From the NCBI RefSeq assembly GCF_008831045.1, contig NZ_WAJS01000012.1, forward strand, positions 1-64,000: a DNA stretch of 64,000 bases. The letters are read 5' to 3'. Of this stretch, positions 43,162 through 50,814 are shown one piece after another. The notes under the pieces were generated by a model. It was not told where the DNA came from. It saw only the letters and a program-made list of their open reading frames with translations, and searched no databases. How positions within the stretch are numbered: the stretch's first letter is position 1; every line of letters starts with the position of its first letter. The position numbers and the translations under genes are program-made. The stretch is from Adlercreutzia muris (GTDB taxonomy: Bacteria; Actinomycetota; Coriobacteriia; Coriobacteriales; Eggerthellaceae).

Positions 43162-43617
43162 CTACCCTTCGCGCACCTTGCCCGTCACCGGACAGGTGAT
43201 GCACCCGTTCCGGTGCGCGTAGTGCACGACGAACCCGATGCCCGCCAGGGCCAGCGCTATGCCGAGCCCCGTGTAGAAGAACGCGATGAACCAGCCGGGC
43301 ACCAGGTGGAAAGAGCGCAGGGCCACACCGCCGCCCATCATAACGGCCATGATGACATAGCCCTTCACGTCGAAGAACTTCAGCACATGCATCTTCTCCT
43401 CCCCGTAGCTGCGGATGCGGGCGGCATGCTTGCCCACCAGCTTCGAGAACATCATATGGAAGACGAGGAACGTGGCGGGAATGCCGAGAAGCAGCAGCCA
43501 CAGATTGCCCTGGCCCGCGGCTATGGCCTCGATGCCCATGCGGGCCACCTGGCTTCCAGCGATAAGCCACACCGCGGCCGCGATGAGCAGCAGGTACTTG
43601 GAACGGACTTTGAGCAT
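43162..43617 (-). CDS. Four-helix integral membrane protein, unknown function
   Basis: The 151-residue protein has four hydrophobic segments (from KYLLLIAAAVWLIAGSQVAR and LWLLLLGIPATFLVFHMMFS to VIMAVMMGGGVALR and WFIAFFYTGLGIALALAGIG). It has a cytoplasmic loop with SYGEEKMHVLKFFDVKGY and ends CITCPVTGKVREG with a Cys pair. Similar uncharacterised proteins occur in many anaerobes. ATG 43617 follows GAAAGG. It is divergent from the Ogt-like gene. Confidence 0.7.
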   Translation of the reverse strand: MLKVRSKYLLLIAAAVWLIAGSQVARMGIEAIAAGQGNLWLLLLGIPATFLVFHMMFSKLVGKHAARIRSYGEEKMHVLKFFDVKGYVIMAVMMGGGVALRSFHLVPGWFIAFFYTGLGIALALAGIGFVVHYAHRNGCITCPVTGKVREG

Positions 43618-43753
43618 AACGAACCTTTCGGGGAAAGCGGCGCCGAGCACCGCGTGGTTTTCTTAGCGCACGATACCACCGCGCGCCCTCGGGAACCAGA
43701 AACTGCGCTATGCTGACAGCAAAACTTCAACGGGCGTCCACGGAAGGTCGGTC

Positions 43754-44230
43754 ATGGGAGATTTCGCCAATCGGGTATTTGCGGTGGTGCGGCGCATCCC
43801 CGCGGGGAAGGTGGCCACCTACGGCCAGGTGGGACGTATGATCGGGGCGCCGCGGGCGGCCCGCTACGTGGGCTATGCCCTGCACGGCAACCCGGAGCCG
43901 GGCACCGATCCGGGATGCATCCCCTGCCACCGCGTGGTGTTCAAGGACGGCCGCATGGCCACGGGCTTCGCCTTCGGCGGCCCTGACGAGCAGCGCAAGA
44001 TGCTGGCCGCGGAGGGGGTGGCCTTCGACGAGGAGGGCCGGGTGCTCATGGGCGCCCACCAGTGGGACGGCCATCCCGAAGGCGCGACGGCCGGCGGCGA
44101 CGGCGCGGCCGACGGGCCGCTTGGGCCGCCGCCCGACTTCGACTGGGAAGCCGAGCTAGCGGAACACCCCCTGCACCGCTGCGAGACCTGCGAGCGCCCC
44201 CGCGCCGACTGCCGCAAGAACGGCGCTTGA
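43754..44230 (+). CDS. Ogt/MGMT-family DNA alkyltransferase-domain protein
   Basis: The 158-residue protein is the methylated-DNA cysteine S-methyltransferase catalytic domain: helix-turn-helix part KVATYGQVGRMIGAPRAARY and active-site GCIPCHRVVFKDG with the acceptor Cys present. It lacks the N-terminal domain of full Ogt, as do short alkyltransferase-like proteins, which however lose the Cys. The C-terminal extension has CETCERPRADC, a possible small zinc knuckle. It probably reverses O6-alkylguanine damage. ATG 43754 has GGAAGG upstream. Confidence 0.87.
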   Translation: MGDFANRVFAVVRRIPAGKVATYGQVGRMIGAPRAARYVGYALHGNPEPGTDPGCIPCHRVVFKDGRMATGFAFGGPDEQRKMLAAEGVAFDEEGRVLMGAHQWDGHPEGATAGGDGAADGPLGPPPDFDWEAELAEHPLHRCETCERPRADCRKNGA

Positions 44231-44272
44231 GCACCCGAGGAGCGCGCTCGAACGCCGTGAAACGACGCATGC

Positions 44273-45394
44273 CTACGTGAGCAGCAGCGTGGCCGCCACG
44301 AAGGCCGCGGTCACGAGCACAAAGCCGGCCGTGAGCGCCCATGCGGCCGGGCGGCCCCAGTTGATCGTCCAGCCGATGCCGAAGCGCTCGGGCAAAAAGA
44401 GACTCGCGTCGCCGCGGTTCACGTAGAGGATGCCGAGCTTCCAGAAACGGTCGTCGTCGCGGGCCATGGCATCGCTCGCCTCCATGCGCGCGATGAGACG
44501 GCTGCCGTTCTGACCGTACACGACACTCACCGCGAGCGTTGCCACGAGGATGATCGCGACGATGGCGACAAGCGGCACGAGCGTCTGGGCCAAGGTGAGC
44601 ACGCCGACGAACGCGAGCTGCATGAGCGGGCCGATCAGGCTCGCAAGCAGCCCCATTCCCAAGATGAGGATGCTCTGGGCGTGGGCGAACATGCCGTAGG
44701 CCCAGGTGCTGGCCGCCGGACATGTCGGATCGCTCCCCTTCTTCGAGCGCAGGATAGACCACTGCCCCAAGGTGAAGCAGGCGGCCATGAACATGGCGAA
44801 GATGACCGGAAACGCCACGACACCCGGGGACTTGTCAGCCCAGCGGGTCACAGCACCGTCGAGGCTCACCTGCATGGGGATGCGCTCGGGCATAGCGCCG
44901 TAGCCGGCAAGGCCGATGGCGAGCGTGAGCAGAATGACGGGCACGTACAGCAGGCACCACCACAGCGAGAGGGGCTTGGGAAACGACTCGTCCGCCACGA
45001 GCGCGGTCATCTGCTCCCCGGCCGCCTTCCAACCGCGCTCGCGCTTGTAGGTGCGCACCTTCGCACGGGAACGCAGCATGAGGGCGTAGCCTGCCACCAT
45101 GAGCACGAGAAGCGCCGGGCAGAGCACCGCGAGGAAAGCCTGGGGCGAGGCGAAGGCCAGCGAGAGCGCGGAGAGCAGGGTGAGCGCCGCCGTGAGCCCG
45201 AGCACCTTCGCGGTAAAGGCGCGCTTGAGGCGACGCAGATACGGGTCGGCCTGGGCGGCATCGGGCACGGTGACGGCGAAGCACTCGCGCTTGGGCATCA
45301 GGTAGGGCGTGAACGCGAACAGGGCGCCGGTCAGGGGAAGGGCGATCACGATCACCCCCAGCAAAAGCATCATGGTCGGTTCGATGGATATCAT
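44273..45394 (-). CDS. DUF1648/DUF5808 integral membrane protein
   Basis: The 373-residue protein has about nine membrane segments. The central stretch YGAMPERIPMQVSLDGAVTR W is typical of DUF1648 proteins (SdpI-like), and the C-terminus RFWKLGILYVNRGDASLFLP followed by RFGIGWTINWG is a DUF5808 domain. Genes of this type are often paired with short GntR regulators, as here with the gene at 45637 on the same strand. SdpI-like proteins confer immunity to toxic peptides in Bacillus; whether that applies is unknown. ATG 45394 follows GAAAGGAAAACC. Confidence 0.82.
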   Translation of the reverse strand: MISIEPTMMLLLGVIVIALPLTGALFAFTPYLMPKRECFAVTVPDAAQADPYLRRLKRAFTAKVLGLTAALTLLSALSLAFASPQAFLAVLCPALLVLMVAGYALMLRSRAKVRTYKRERGWKAAGEQMTALVADESFPKPLSLWWCLLYVPVILLTLAIGLAGYGAMPERIPMQVSLDGAVTRWADKSPGVVAFPVIFAMFMAACFTLGQWSILRSKKGSDPTCPAASTWAYGMFAHAQSILILGMGLLASLIGPLMQLAFVGVLTLAQTLVPLVAIVAIILVATLAVSVVYGQNGSRLIARMEASDAMARDDDRFWKLGILYVNRGDASLFLPERFGIGWTINWGRPAAWALTAGFVLVTAAFVAATLLLT

Positions 45395-45475
45395 GGTTTT
45401 CCTTTCGCTCAGTAGCACCCGGTGCAGATGCAACGAGGCGTCACGGATCGAGTGGCGGACGGAATGCCCTCAGAT

Positions 45476-45571
45476 GGCGCATTTTTTCGATTTTGGTGCA
45501 TCTCGAGTCGCCCCTAAACGTCGAATCGAACCAAACTGCACCAAAAACGAAACCATGCGCCACGACTCGAG
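45476..45571. repeat. Interlocked inverted repeats between GntR and DUF1648 genes
   Basis: A 25-base arm (45476-45500, GGCGCAT...TTTTGGTGCA) matches the reverse complement of 45537-45561 at 22 positions. A second pair, CTCGAGTCG (45502-45510) and CGACTCGAG (45563-45571), is arranged in the order A-B-A'-B', so the two stems would interlock like a pseudoknot. Confidence 0.65.
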
Positions 45572-45636
45572 GGATTCCCGCCTTTGAGAGGCCTTCAGAG
45601 CCGGGGCTTGCACCATTTCCGCAATTTTGCGCCCGA

Positions 45637-46125
45637 TTACACGCTCGCTCCCTGCAGAGGCATTCCGCACGCCCCTGTTGCGAGGCGGTCCGCCGCGGAG
45701 GCGCCGGGCGTGGCGCTTTCGACGGAGGCGCCCATCACGCCGTAGGCGCGGGCAGCTTGGGCGGCTGCCGCCTCCAGGAAGGCGCCGCGCGCGCCTCCGC
45801 GGGCGCGGTGGGCCAGGGCGAGCTTGAACAGCTCGTCTTCCATCTTCACCTGGGCACGCTCGTCCGCATCGGCGCGATCGGCCGCGGCGGGGTCGGCAAT
45901 GACGGCGCCCGCGCGGCCCCGCATGCGCACGTAGCCCTCGTCGCGCAGGACGGCGTAGGCCTTGTTCACCGTATGCAGGTTGATGCCCAAGTCGCTTGCC
46001 AGCGAGCGCACCGACGGCAGCGCCTGGCCGGGCTCCAGCTCGCCAGTGGCGATACCGGCCACGATCTGGTTGCGAATCTGCAGGTACAGAGGCTCTTCCA
46101 GGGCCCCGTCCACGGCGAGCATCAT
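45637..46125 (-). CDS. GntR-family (YtrA-type) regulator
   Basis: The 162-residue protein has a winged helix-turn-helix at about residues 10-75 (PLYLQIRNQIVAGIATGELE, PSVRSLASDLGINLHTVNKA) and a short alanine-rich helical tail. ATG 46125 follows AAAGGGGAGCGCC; an ATG follows immediately at 46122. The region between it and the divergent CPBP protease gene holds a symmetric operator overlapping both promoters, so it very likely represses itself and the protease gene. The DUF1648 gene downstream may be in the same unit. Confidence 0.9.
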   Translation of the reverse strand: MMLAVDGALEEPLYLQIRNQIVAGIATGELEPGQALPSVRSLASDLGINLHTVNKAYAVLRDEGYVRMRGRAGAVIADPAAADRADADERAQVKMEDELFKLALAHRARGGARGAFLEAAAAQAARAYGVMGASVESATPGASAADRLATGACGMPLQGASV

Positions 46126-46141
46126 GGCGCTCCCCTTTCTC

Positions 46142-46196
46142 TTGACTTTCTGTTCTATTCGTATTATAACAGAAATTGTTATAGCTTCAATAGAAC
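46142..46196. promoter_or_regulatory. Overlapping divergent promoters with nested GntR-type operator
   Basis: Plus strand: TTGACT (46142-46147), 17 bases, TATAAC (46165-46170). Minus strand: TTGAAG (46190-46185), 16 bases, TATAAT (46168-46163). A two-level dyad with one centre at 46174 covers both: GTTCTATT (46152-46159) with AATAGAAC (46189-46196), and TATAACA (46165-46171) with TGTTATA (46177-46183). Confidence 0.82.
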
Positions 46197-46219
46197 AAAA
46201 TTGCTCCAGGAGGTACCCC

Positions 46220-47212
46220 ATGAAACGAGCGCTCATCTTCCTCGCCATCACCTTCGGCATCACCTACGCCTACGAGTTTCTCGTGGTGTATCCCCTGGCA
46301 GCGGGTACGGCGCCCTACATAAGCGACCTCGTCTCGCCGACGCTGGCCTACATGGGAGCCGTGGCCCTCGTCATGCTCTTCCCCGCGCTCGGCGTGGTGC
46401 TCACGCGCGTGGTGACGCGCGAGGGATTCAAGAACTGCGTGCTGAAGCCGACACCGCCGCGCCAATCGCTGCCGTGGTTCGCCGTGGCCTGGTTCGGGCC
46501 GATCCTTCTGGTGCTGGCGGGAGGGGCCGTGTACTACCTGCTGTTCCCCGGCGACTTCGATCCCGCCCTCATCTCCTTCGTGGAGGCGCAGCGCGCCGCG
46601 GCCATGGCGAACGGCGCCGACCCAGCGACTCTGGCAGCGTTCAATGAGGCAGCGGCTGCGCCCCTCGCGATGGTCGTCAGCCTCCTCGGAGCTTGCGCCA
46701 TCGCGCCCGCGCTCAACATCGTCACCACCTTCGGCGAGGAGTGGGGCTGGCGCGGCTACCTCATGCCGAAGCTGGCGACCCGCCTCTCCATCGTGCCCAC
46801 CCTGGTGGTCACGGGCGTCATCTGGGGTCTGTGGCACGCACCCATCGTGGCCCTCGGGCACAACTACGGCACCGGTTATCCCACCGAACCTTGGGGCGGT
46901 GTCCTGGCGATGTGCGCCTGGTGCGTGGCGCTGGCTGTGTTCCTCGGCTACGTGACCATCCGCACGCGCTCCACCTTCGCGGCGGCCATCGGCCATGGCG
47001 CGCTGAACGGGTCGGTGAACCTCGTCACCATCTGCTCCATCTCGGGCGGCAGCCCCTTCGTGGGACCCTTGTGCACGGGTATCGTGGGCGGCTTGCCCCT
47101 GCTGGCCGTAGCGGCCCTCATGCTGCGGGATCTGCGCCGGCGCGAGAAAGCGGGCACCCTGCACGTTCCCGAAGCGGGCCTTCCCGACGGGGTGCGGAAA
47201 GAGCACCGGTAG
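46220..47212 (+). CDS. CPBP-family (CAAX-like) intramembrane protease
   Basis: The 330-residue protein has about eight membrane segments and the CPBP motifs: FGEEWGWRGYLMP (the EExxxR motif), WGLWHAPIVALGH (His motif) and AAAIGHGALNGSVN (second His/Asn). Members cleave within membranes or act in bacteriocin immunity and protein processing; the target is unknown. CAGGAGGT precedes ATG 46220. The nested GntR operator immediately upstream implies repression by the divergent GntR gene. Confidence 0.92.
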   Translation: MKRALIFLAITFGITYAYEFLVVYPLAAGTAPYISDLVSPTLAYMGAVALVMLFPALGVVLTRVVTREGFKNCVLKPTPPRQSLPWFAVAWFGPILLVLAGGAVYYLLFPGDFDPALISFVEAQRAAAMANGADPATLAAFNEAAAAPLAMVVSLLGACAIAPALNIVTTFGEEWGWRGYLMPKLATRLSIVPTLVVTGVIWGLWHAPIVALGHNYGTGYPTEPWGGVLAMCAWCVALAVFLGYVTIRTRSTFAAAIGHGALNGSVNLVTICSISGGSPFVGPLCTGIVGGLPLLAVAALMLRDLRRREKAGTLHVPEAGLPDGVRKEHR

Positions 47213-47266
47213 GAGCGCAACGAACCGGAGCGAACGGGCCGCCACGGCACCGGGGCGCCGCTGCGG

Positions 47267-48703
47267 TCAGCCCGCGGCGGCTTCGAGAAGCGGCTCGATA
47301 TAGGCAAGGGGCGCCACGCGAATGCGACCGCAACAGGGCGCGGGAACGAGCGGGGCGGTTGCTGCGGCCGCCTGGCCGCCAGGCACCTGCACGGCGAGCG
47401 GCCCGCCCTCGGCACCGCCTCGCCCAGCGCAACCTTGATCGCGGACAATGTACAGTCCCGGTTTGGGAGTGATCATGGTGACCGTGACGTCGGCGCGCAC
47501 CGTGTCGGCGGCGGCCGCGCCCGTCTGGGCCGAGAGCCCGCTCGGCACATCGGCGGCCACCACCACGGTGCCCCGGACGCGGGCGTCGTTCAGGGCGCGA
47601 ATCCATCTGTCGAAGGGGGCTTTCACCGCATCGTGGGAGAATCCGGTGCCGAGGATGGCGTCGATGGCGAGGGGCGCGGTCGCCAAAAGATCGGCAACCT
47701 CACCGGAATCGGGCGCGACGAGCACCGCGGCGCGGTCGCTCAGGGCCGCTCGGGCCCTGAGCGCCGCCGAGCGCGCCGGCTCGGCCCTTAGGTCTTCGGG
47801 AGCCCGCGCCGTCACCACGCGCACCGGGATACCCCACCGATCCAGGTACTCGGCGGCCACCCAGCCGTCTCCCCCGTTGTTGCCGCTGCCGCAGAAGACG
47901 ACAACCGGGCTCTCGCGCCGGAAGCCCCTGTGCCCGGCGCCAACGGCTGCCGCCGACCCATCGAAGCCCGCTGCGGCGCCAACGGCGACTAGCGGCACAT
48001 CGGCACCCGCGGCACCGCTCTCTGCGGCAACGTTCCCGCCAGCCGTTCTCCCCTCCAGCATCTTGCGCGCCTCGTAGGCCAGGAAGCGGCCCGCGCGGCG
48101 CATGAGTCTGTCGAGCGGCGTGCCGGCGGCGGCGATGGCCCGTTCCAGCGCCACCACTGCGGACACATCCAGCACCGGTGGCTCGAAGCAAGTCACCGCC
48201 TCGGCCATGGGACGGTAGGCCTCCACGAGCCGCGGCAGCGACCAGGCGGCGTTGGCCGGGCTCGTGGAGGGCAGCTTCTGGGCCGCGATGCCGCAAACGG
48301 GCTCGCACAGCTTCTCGTAGAGCCGCGCCGAGGTGGCGCCGGTGCAGAACACGTGCCGCACGGGAGCCGCATGCAGAATGCGCGAGAGATCGTTGGGCCG
48401 GGCGTTGCGAATGGAAGCGTCGGAGGCGCCCTCGATGTCGCAGGAGGCGAGCACGTCCCACAGCGCTATATGGTGGCGCAGCAGCAGATCGGTGCGCTCG
48501 GCGTTGCCCTCGGGCACCGGCTCGTCGAACAGCGCCGCCAGCACGCGCCAGAACCGATTCTGCGGATGGCCGTAGAAAAACCCCGCCTCCCGCGATTTCG
48601 GCGAAGGCATCGTGCCCAGCACGAGCACCTCCGACCGTCCATCGAACACCGGCGGAATGCCGTGCTCTACCGATTGCGGCTGCCTCTGCGTCTCTTTCGT
48701 CAT
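47267..48703 (-). CDS. Fusion of DNA-deoxyinosine/uracil glycosylase and NAD(P)H-hydrate epimerase (NnrE)
   Basis: Residues 1 to about 168 match the DNA-deoxyinosine glycosylase branch of the uracil-DNA glycosylase superfamily: VLVLGTMPSPKSREAGFFYG, HPQNRFWRVL, and IALWDVLASCDIEGASDASI. From about residue 172 the chain is a YjeF N-terminal/NnrE domain: VLDVSAVVALERAIAAAGTP, VVVFCGSGNNGGDGWVAAEY and AIDAILGTGF. NnrE epimerises damaged NAD(P)HX. Each half alone has about the normal length of a stand-alone protein, so this is a gene fusion with no stop between. GAAAGGGCAAGG precedes ATG 48703. Common theme, if any: repair of deaminated or hydrated nucleotides. Confidence 0.85.
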   Translation of the reverse strand: MTKETQRQPQSVEHGIPPVFDGRSEVLVLGTMPSPKSREAGFFYGHPQNRFWRVLAALFDEPVPEGNAERTDLLLRHHIALWDVLASCDIEGASDASIRNARPNDLSRILHAAPVRHVFCTGATSARLYEKLCEPVCGIAAQKLPSTSPANAAWSLPRLVEAYRPMAEAVTCFEPPVLDVSAVVALERAIAAAGTPLDRLMRRAGRFLAYEARKMLEGRTAGGNVAAESGAAGADVPLVAVGAAAGFDGSAAAVGAGHRGFRRESPVVVFCGSGNNGGDGWVAAEYLDRWGIPVRVVTARAPEDLRAEPARSAALRARAALSDRAAVLVAPDSGEVADLLATAPLAIDAILGTGFSHDAVKAPFDRWIRALNDARVRGTVVVAADVPSGLSAQTGAAAADTVRADVTVTMITPKPGLYIVRDQGCAGRGGAEGGPLAVQVPGGQAAAATAPLVPAPCCGRIRVAPLAYIEPLLEAAAG

Positions 48704-48858
48704 CCGACCTTGCCCTTTCCTACCGTCTTTCCATGACAGCGTTATATATCAGGATGACCCCGCTGGCAACGGCCGACGGCCCCTTCAAATTCAAACGCCT
48801 CTTTTCCCATCGACCATCTATGCCTGGTAAAGGACGCCGCCTGACGAGGCGATCACAC

Positions 48859-48888
48859 CCTATAACGGGTATCACGCTCTAAGCTCAA
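48859..48888 (-). promoter_or_regulatory. Predicted promoter of the glycosylase-NnrE gene
   Basis: On the minus strand TTGAGC (48888-48883), 18 bases and TATAGG (48864-48859). The leader would be about 150 bases. Confidence 0.4.
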
Positions 48889-48902
48889 TCGACTACGCCT
48901 TT

Positions 48903-49571
48903 CTACATCAGGCGCACGGTGCTCTTGCGCTGGACGCGCGGGGTGCGGCAGGCGAACAGGCCGTGGCGGTTGCAATAGGCGAAAATGATGCCGAGACCGC
49001 GGTAAGGGAAGCGGGCATCGGCCGTCTGCTCGGGGTACAATTTGCGGAAGAACACCTGGTCAGTGGTCACGTATGCCATGAAGCTGATGAAGTGGTCCTT
49101 GCCCATGGGGTGCTCCATCGTAAGATACACCTCGCCGTCGGCCACCTCTACCCGGGGCAGATGAGCGGACGGGTCGGCCGCCGCCGCGTTCTCGGGAGCC
49201 GCGGGAATCCTCCCGTCGACGGCGTTCTCCACTTCCAGCACCGGCAGCGCGATGCCGCAGCAGCTGATGGAAGCCTCGCCCGTAGCGTGGATGACATTGC
49301 CGCACAGCGGGCACACGTAGAACTTCGCCCGCAGCAGGTTACCCGCGCGGTTGGCGTTCACGATCTGCTCGCCGGACAGAAGCTCGGCCACCGACACGCC
49401 GAGGGCGCAGGCCAAAGGCTCCACGAGCGTGATGTCAGGCAGTCCGCGATCCGTCTCCCACTTCGATACCGCCTTGTCGGTGATGCCGAGCCGATCGGCC
49501 AGGTGCCGCTGGGTCATTCCTGCCCGCTCGCGCAGGGCGCGGATGGACGCGCCGCTGATGTATGAGGTCAT
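48903..49571 (-). CDS. Xre-type regulator fused to a complete desulfoferrodoxin
   Basis: The 222-residue protein starts with an Xre helix-turn-helix (residues 9-64, MTQRHLADRLGITDKAVSKW). The rest is desulfoferrodoxin. Center I has CPLCG and CC (Cys87, 90, 104, 105), as in desulforedoxin. Center II, the superoxide reductase site, has all five expected ligands: His137, His154 (EHPM), His160, Cys200 and His203 (YCNRHGLF). This suggests a one-component regulator that senses superoxide, oxygen or iron state, or that both regulates and detoxifies. GAAGGAG precedes ATG 49571. It is divergent from the fluoride channel gene. Confidence 0.9.
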   Translation of the reverse strand: MTSYISGASIRALRERAGMTQRHLADRLGITDKAVSKWETDRGLPDITLVEPLACALGVSVAELLSGEQIVNANRAGNLLRAKFYVCPLCGNVIHATGEASISCCGIALPVLEVENAVDGRIPAAPENAAAADPSAHLPRVEVADGEVYLTMEHPMGKDHFISFMAYVTTDQVFFRKLYPEQTADARFPYRGLGIIFAYCNRHGLFACRTPRVQRKSTVRLM

Positions 49572-49606
49572 GGGGTGCTCCTTCTTCCGAATATTGAACG
49601 TCGCCG

Positions 49607-49635
49607 ATTATGGGCGCTCGCGACCGCCCTGGCAA
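49607..49635 (-). promoter_or_regulatory. Promoter of the HTH-desulfoferrodoxin gene
   Basis: On the minus strand TTGCCA (49635-49630), exactly 17 bases, and CATAAT (49612-49607), 36 bases before the ATG. Confidence 0.6.
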
Positions 49636-49810
49636 CCTACGCTTCGTAGACCCCATGTCCGTCTGCGAACCGTGCGACCACCGCCCGTCGGCCGCACGCC
49701 AACCGTCCTCCAGCCACACGGCAACCGAGCGCCCAGCGCCCGCGGACGCCCTTGCAGCCGCCCATCGCCTATACTGGCGAAAACGGAAACGATGGGGAAA
49801 GGGCAACATC

Positions 49811-50191
49811 ATGATGAGCGTGCTGTGCGTGGGGGCGGGCGGTTTCGTGGGCGCGGTGAGCCGCTATGGCCTCGGCCTCATTCCCCTGGCATCGGGCCTG
49901 CCGCTCGTGACCCTGCTCATCAACCTCGTCGGCTCCGTGGTCATCGGCGCGGTCGCAGAGGCCGCATCCCTCGCCCCAACCGCCCTGCCCCGCGAAACGG
50001 TGCTCTTCCTGAAAGTGGGCCTCTGCGGTGGCTTCACCACCTTCTCCACCTTCTCCTTGGAAACCCTGGAGCTCATCGAAGGCGGCCAATGGGCCGTGGC
50101 CGGCGCCTACGCCCTGGCCAGCGTCGTCCTCTGCGTAGCCGGCGTGCTGGCCGGCAAGCTGCTCGCCCGCGCCCTGCTGCCGGCCGCGTAG
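49811..50191 (+). CDS. crcB: Fluoride channel FluC/CrcB
   Basis: The 126-residue four-segment membrane protein has GGFVGAVSRYGL near the start, the conserved TLLINLVGS segment and the pore motif GLCGGFTTFSTFSLE. FluC dimers export fluoride. Only one copy is present here, consistent with a homodimer. GGAAAGGG precedes ATG 49811 (a second ATG follows directly). No fluoride riboswitch was recognised upstream; TATACT at 49769-49774 is a possible -10. Confidence 0.93.
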   Translation: MMSVLCVGAGGFVGAVSRYGLGLIPLASGLPLVTLLINLVGSVVIGAVAEAASLAPTALPRETVLFLKVGLCGGFTTFSTFSLETLELIEGGQWAVAGAYALASVVLCVAGVLAGKLLARALLPAA

Positions 50192-50206
50192 ACGTCGAAG
50201 ACTTAC

Positions 50207-50235
50207 TTGACTTGGAGTTTACTCGAAGTTATACC
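50207..50235 (+). promoter_or_regulatory. MerR-type operator/promoter upstream of the cupin gene
   Basis: TTGACT (50207-50212) and TATACC (50230-50235) are 17 bases apart. Between them ACTTGGAGT-TT-ACTCGAAGT (50210-50229) is a near-perfect dyad (8 of 9 pairs), of the form bound by aldehyde-responsive MerR regulators such as AdhR. No merR gene lies in the window. Confidence 0.5.
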
Positions 50236-50267
50236 GTTGAACCCAGCCCTCAACGAAAAGGATCCCC

Positions 50268-50738
50268 ATGACCAAAGTAGTCCAGACCGCCGGCCGCGAT
50301 GCGCTCGGCACCGAAAGCCCGACGTCCCATGGCGGCATCTTCGGCTTGGGCGGCCCGAACGACGCCTATGCGCAGTACTTCACCGGGCAGTCGTACTTAA
50401 ACCCGCTGACCGACCCCGCGCAGACCCAGTTCATCGCCAACGTCACCTTCGAGCCTGGCTGCCGCAATAACTGGCACATCCACCATGCGGAAGACGGCGG
50501 CGGCCAGATCCTGCTCGTCACCGATGGCGAAGGATGGTACCAGGAATGGGGCCAGCCGGCTCGCAGGCTTCTGCCCGGCGACGTGGTGGTCATCCCCGCC
50601 AACGTGAAGCACTGGCACGGCGCAACCGCCGACAGCTGGATGAGCCACGTGGCCTTCGAGGCTCCGGGCACCGCCTGCGCGAGCGAGTGGTGCGAGCCCG
50701 TCACCGATGAGGAGTATGCCGCGCTTTCCTTGCAGTAA
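50268..50738 (+). CDS. Cupin-domain protein
   Basis: The 156-residue single-domain cupin has the metal-binding pattern GCRNNWHIHHAEDGGGQILL and, in the second motif, GDVVVIPANVKHWHGATAD. Relatives occur with carboxymuconolactone decarboxylase-like proteins and are induced by carbonyl stress. The sequence alone does not identify a substrate. An AAAAGGATCCCC lies upstream of ATG 50268, and a MerR-type dyad promoter precedes it. Confidence 0.9.
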   Translation: MTKVVQTAGRDALGTESPTSHGGIFGLGGPNDAYAQYFTGQSYLNPLTDPAQTQFIANVTFEPGCRNNWHIHHAEDGGGQILLVTDGEGWYQEWGQPARRLLPGDVVVIPANVKHWHGATADSWMSHVAFEAPGTACASEWCEPVTDEEYAALSLQ

Positions 50739-50814
50739 GAGAAGGATTCCCAACGCCCAGAGGCCGTAAGGTATACTGACCGACGCTGGCAAACTCCCGT
50801 TGAAAGGCCGTCCC

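Noticed and set aside
49572-49810. Fluoride riboswitch upstream of crcB
   Set aside because: The conserved fluoride aptamer sequences are not present; only a plain -10 and ribosome site were seen.
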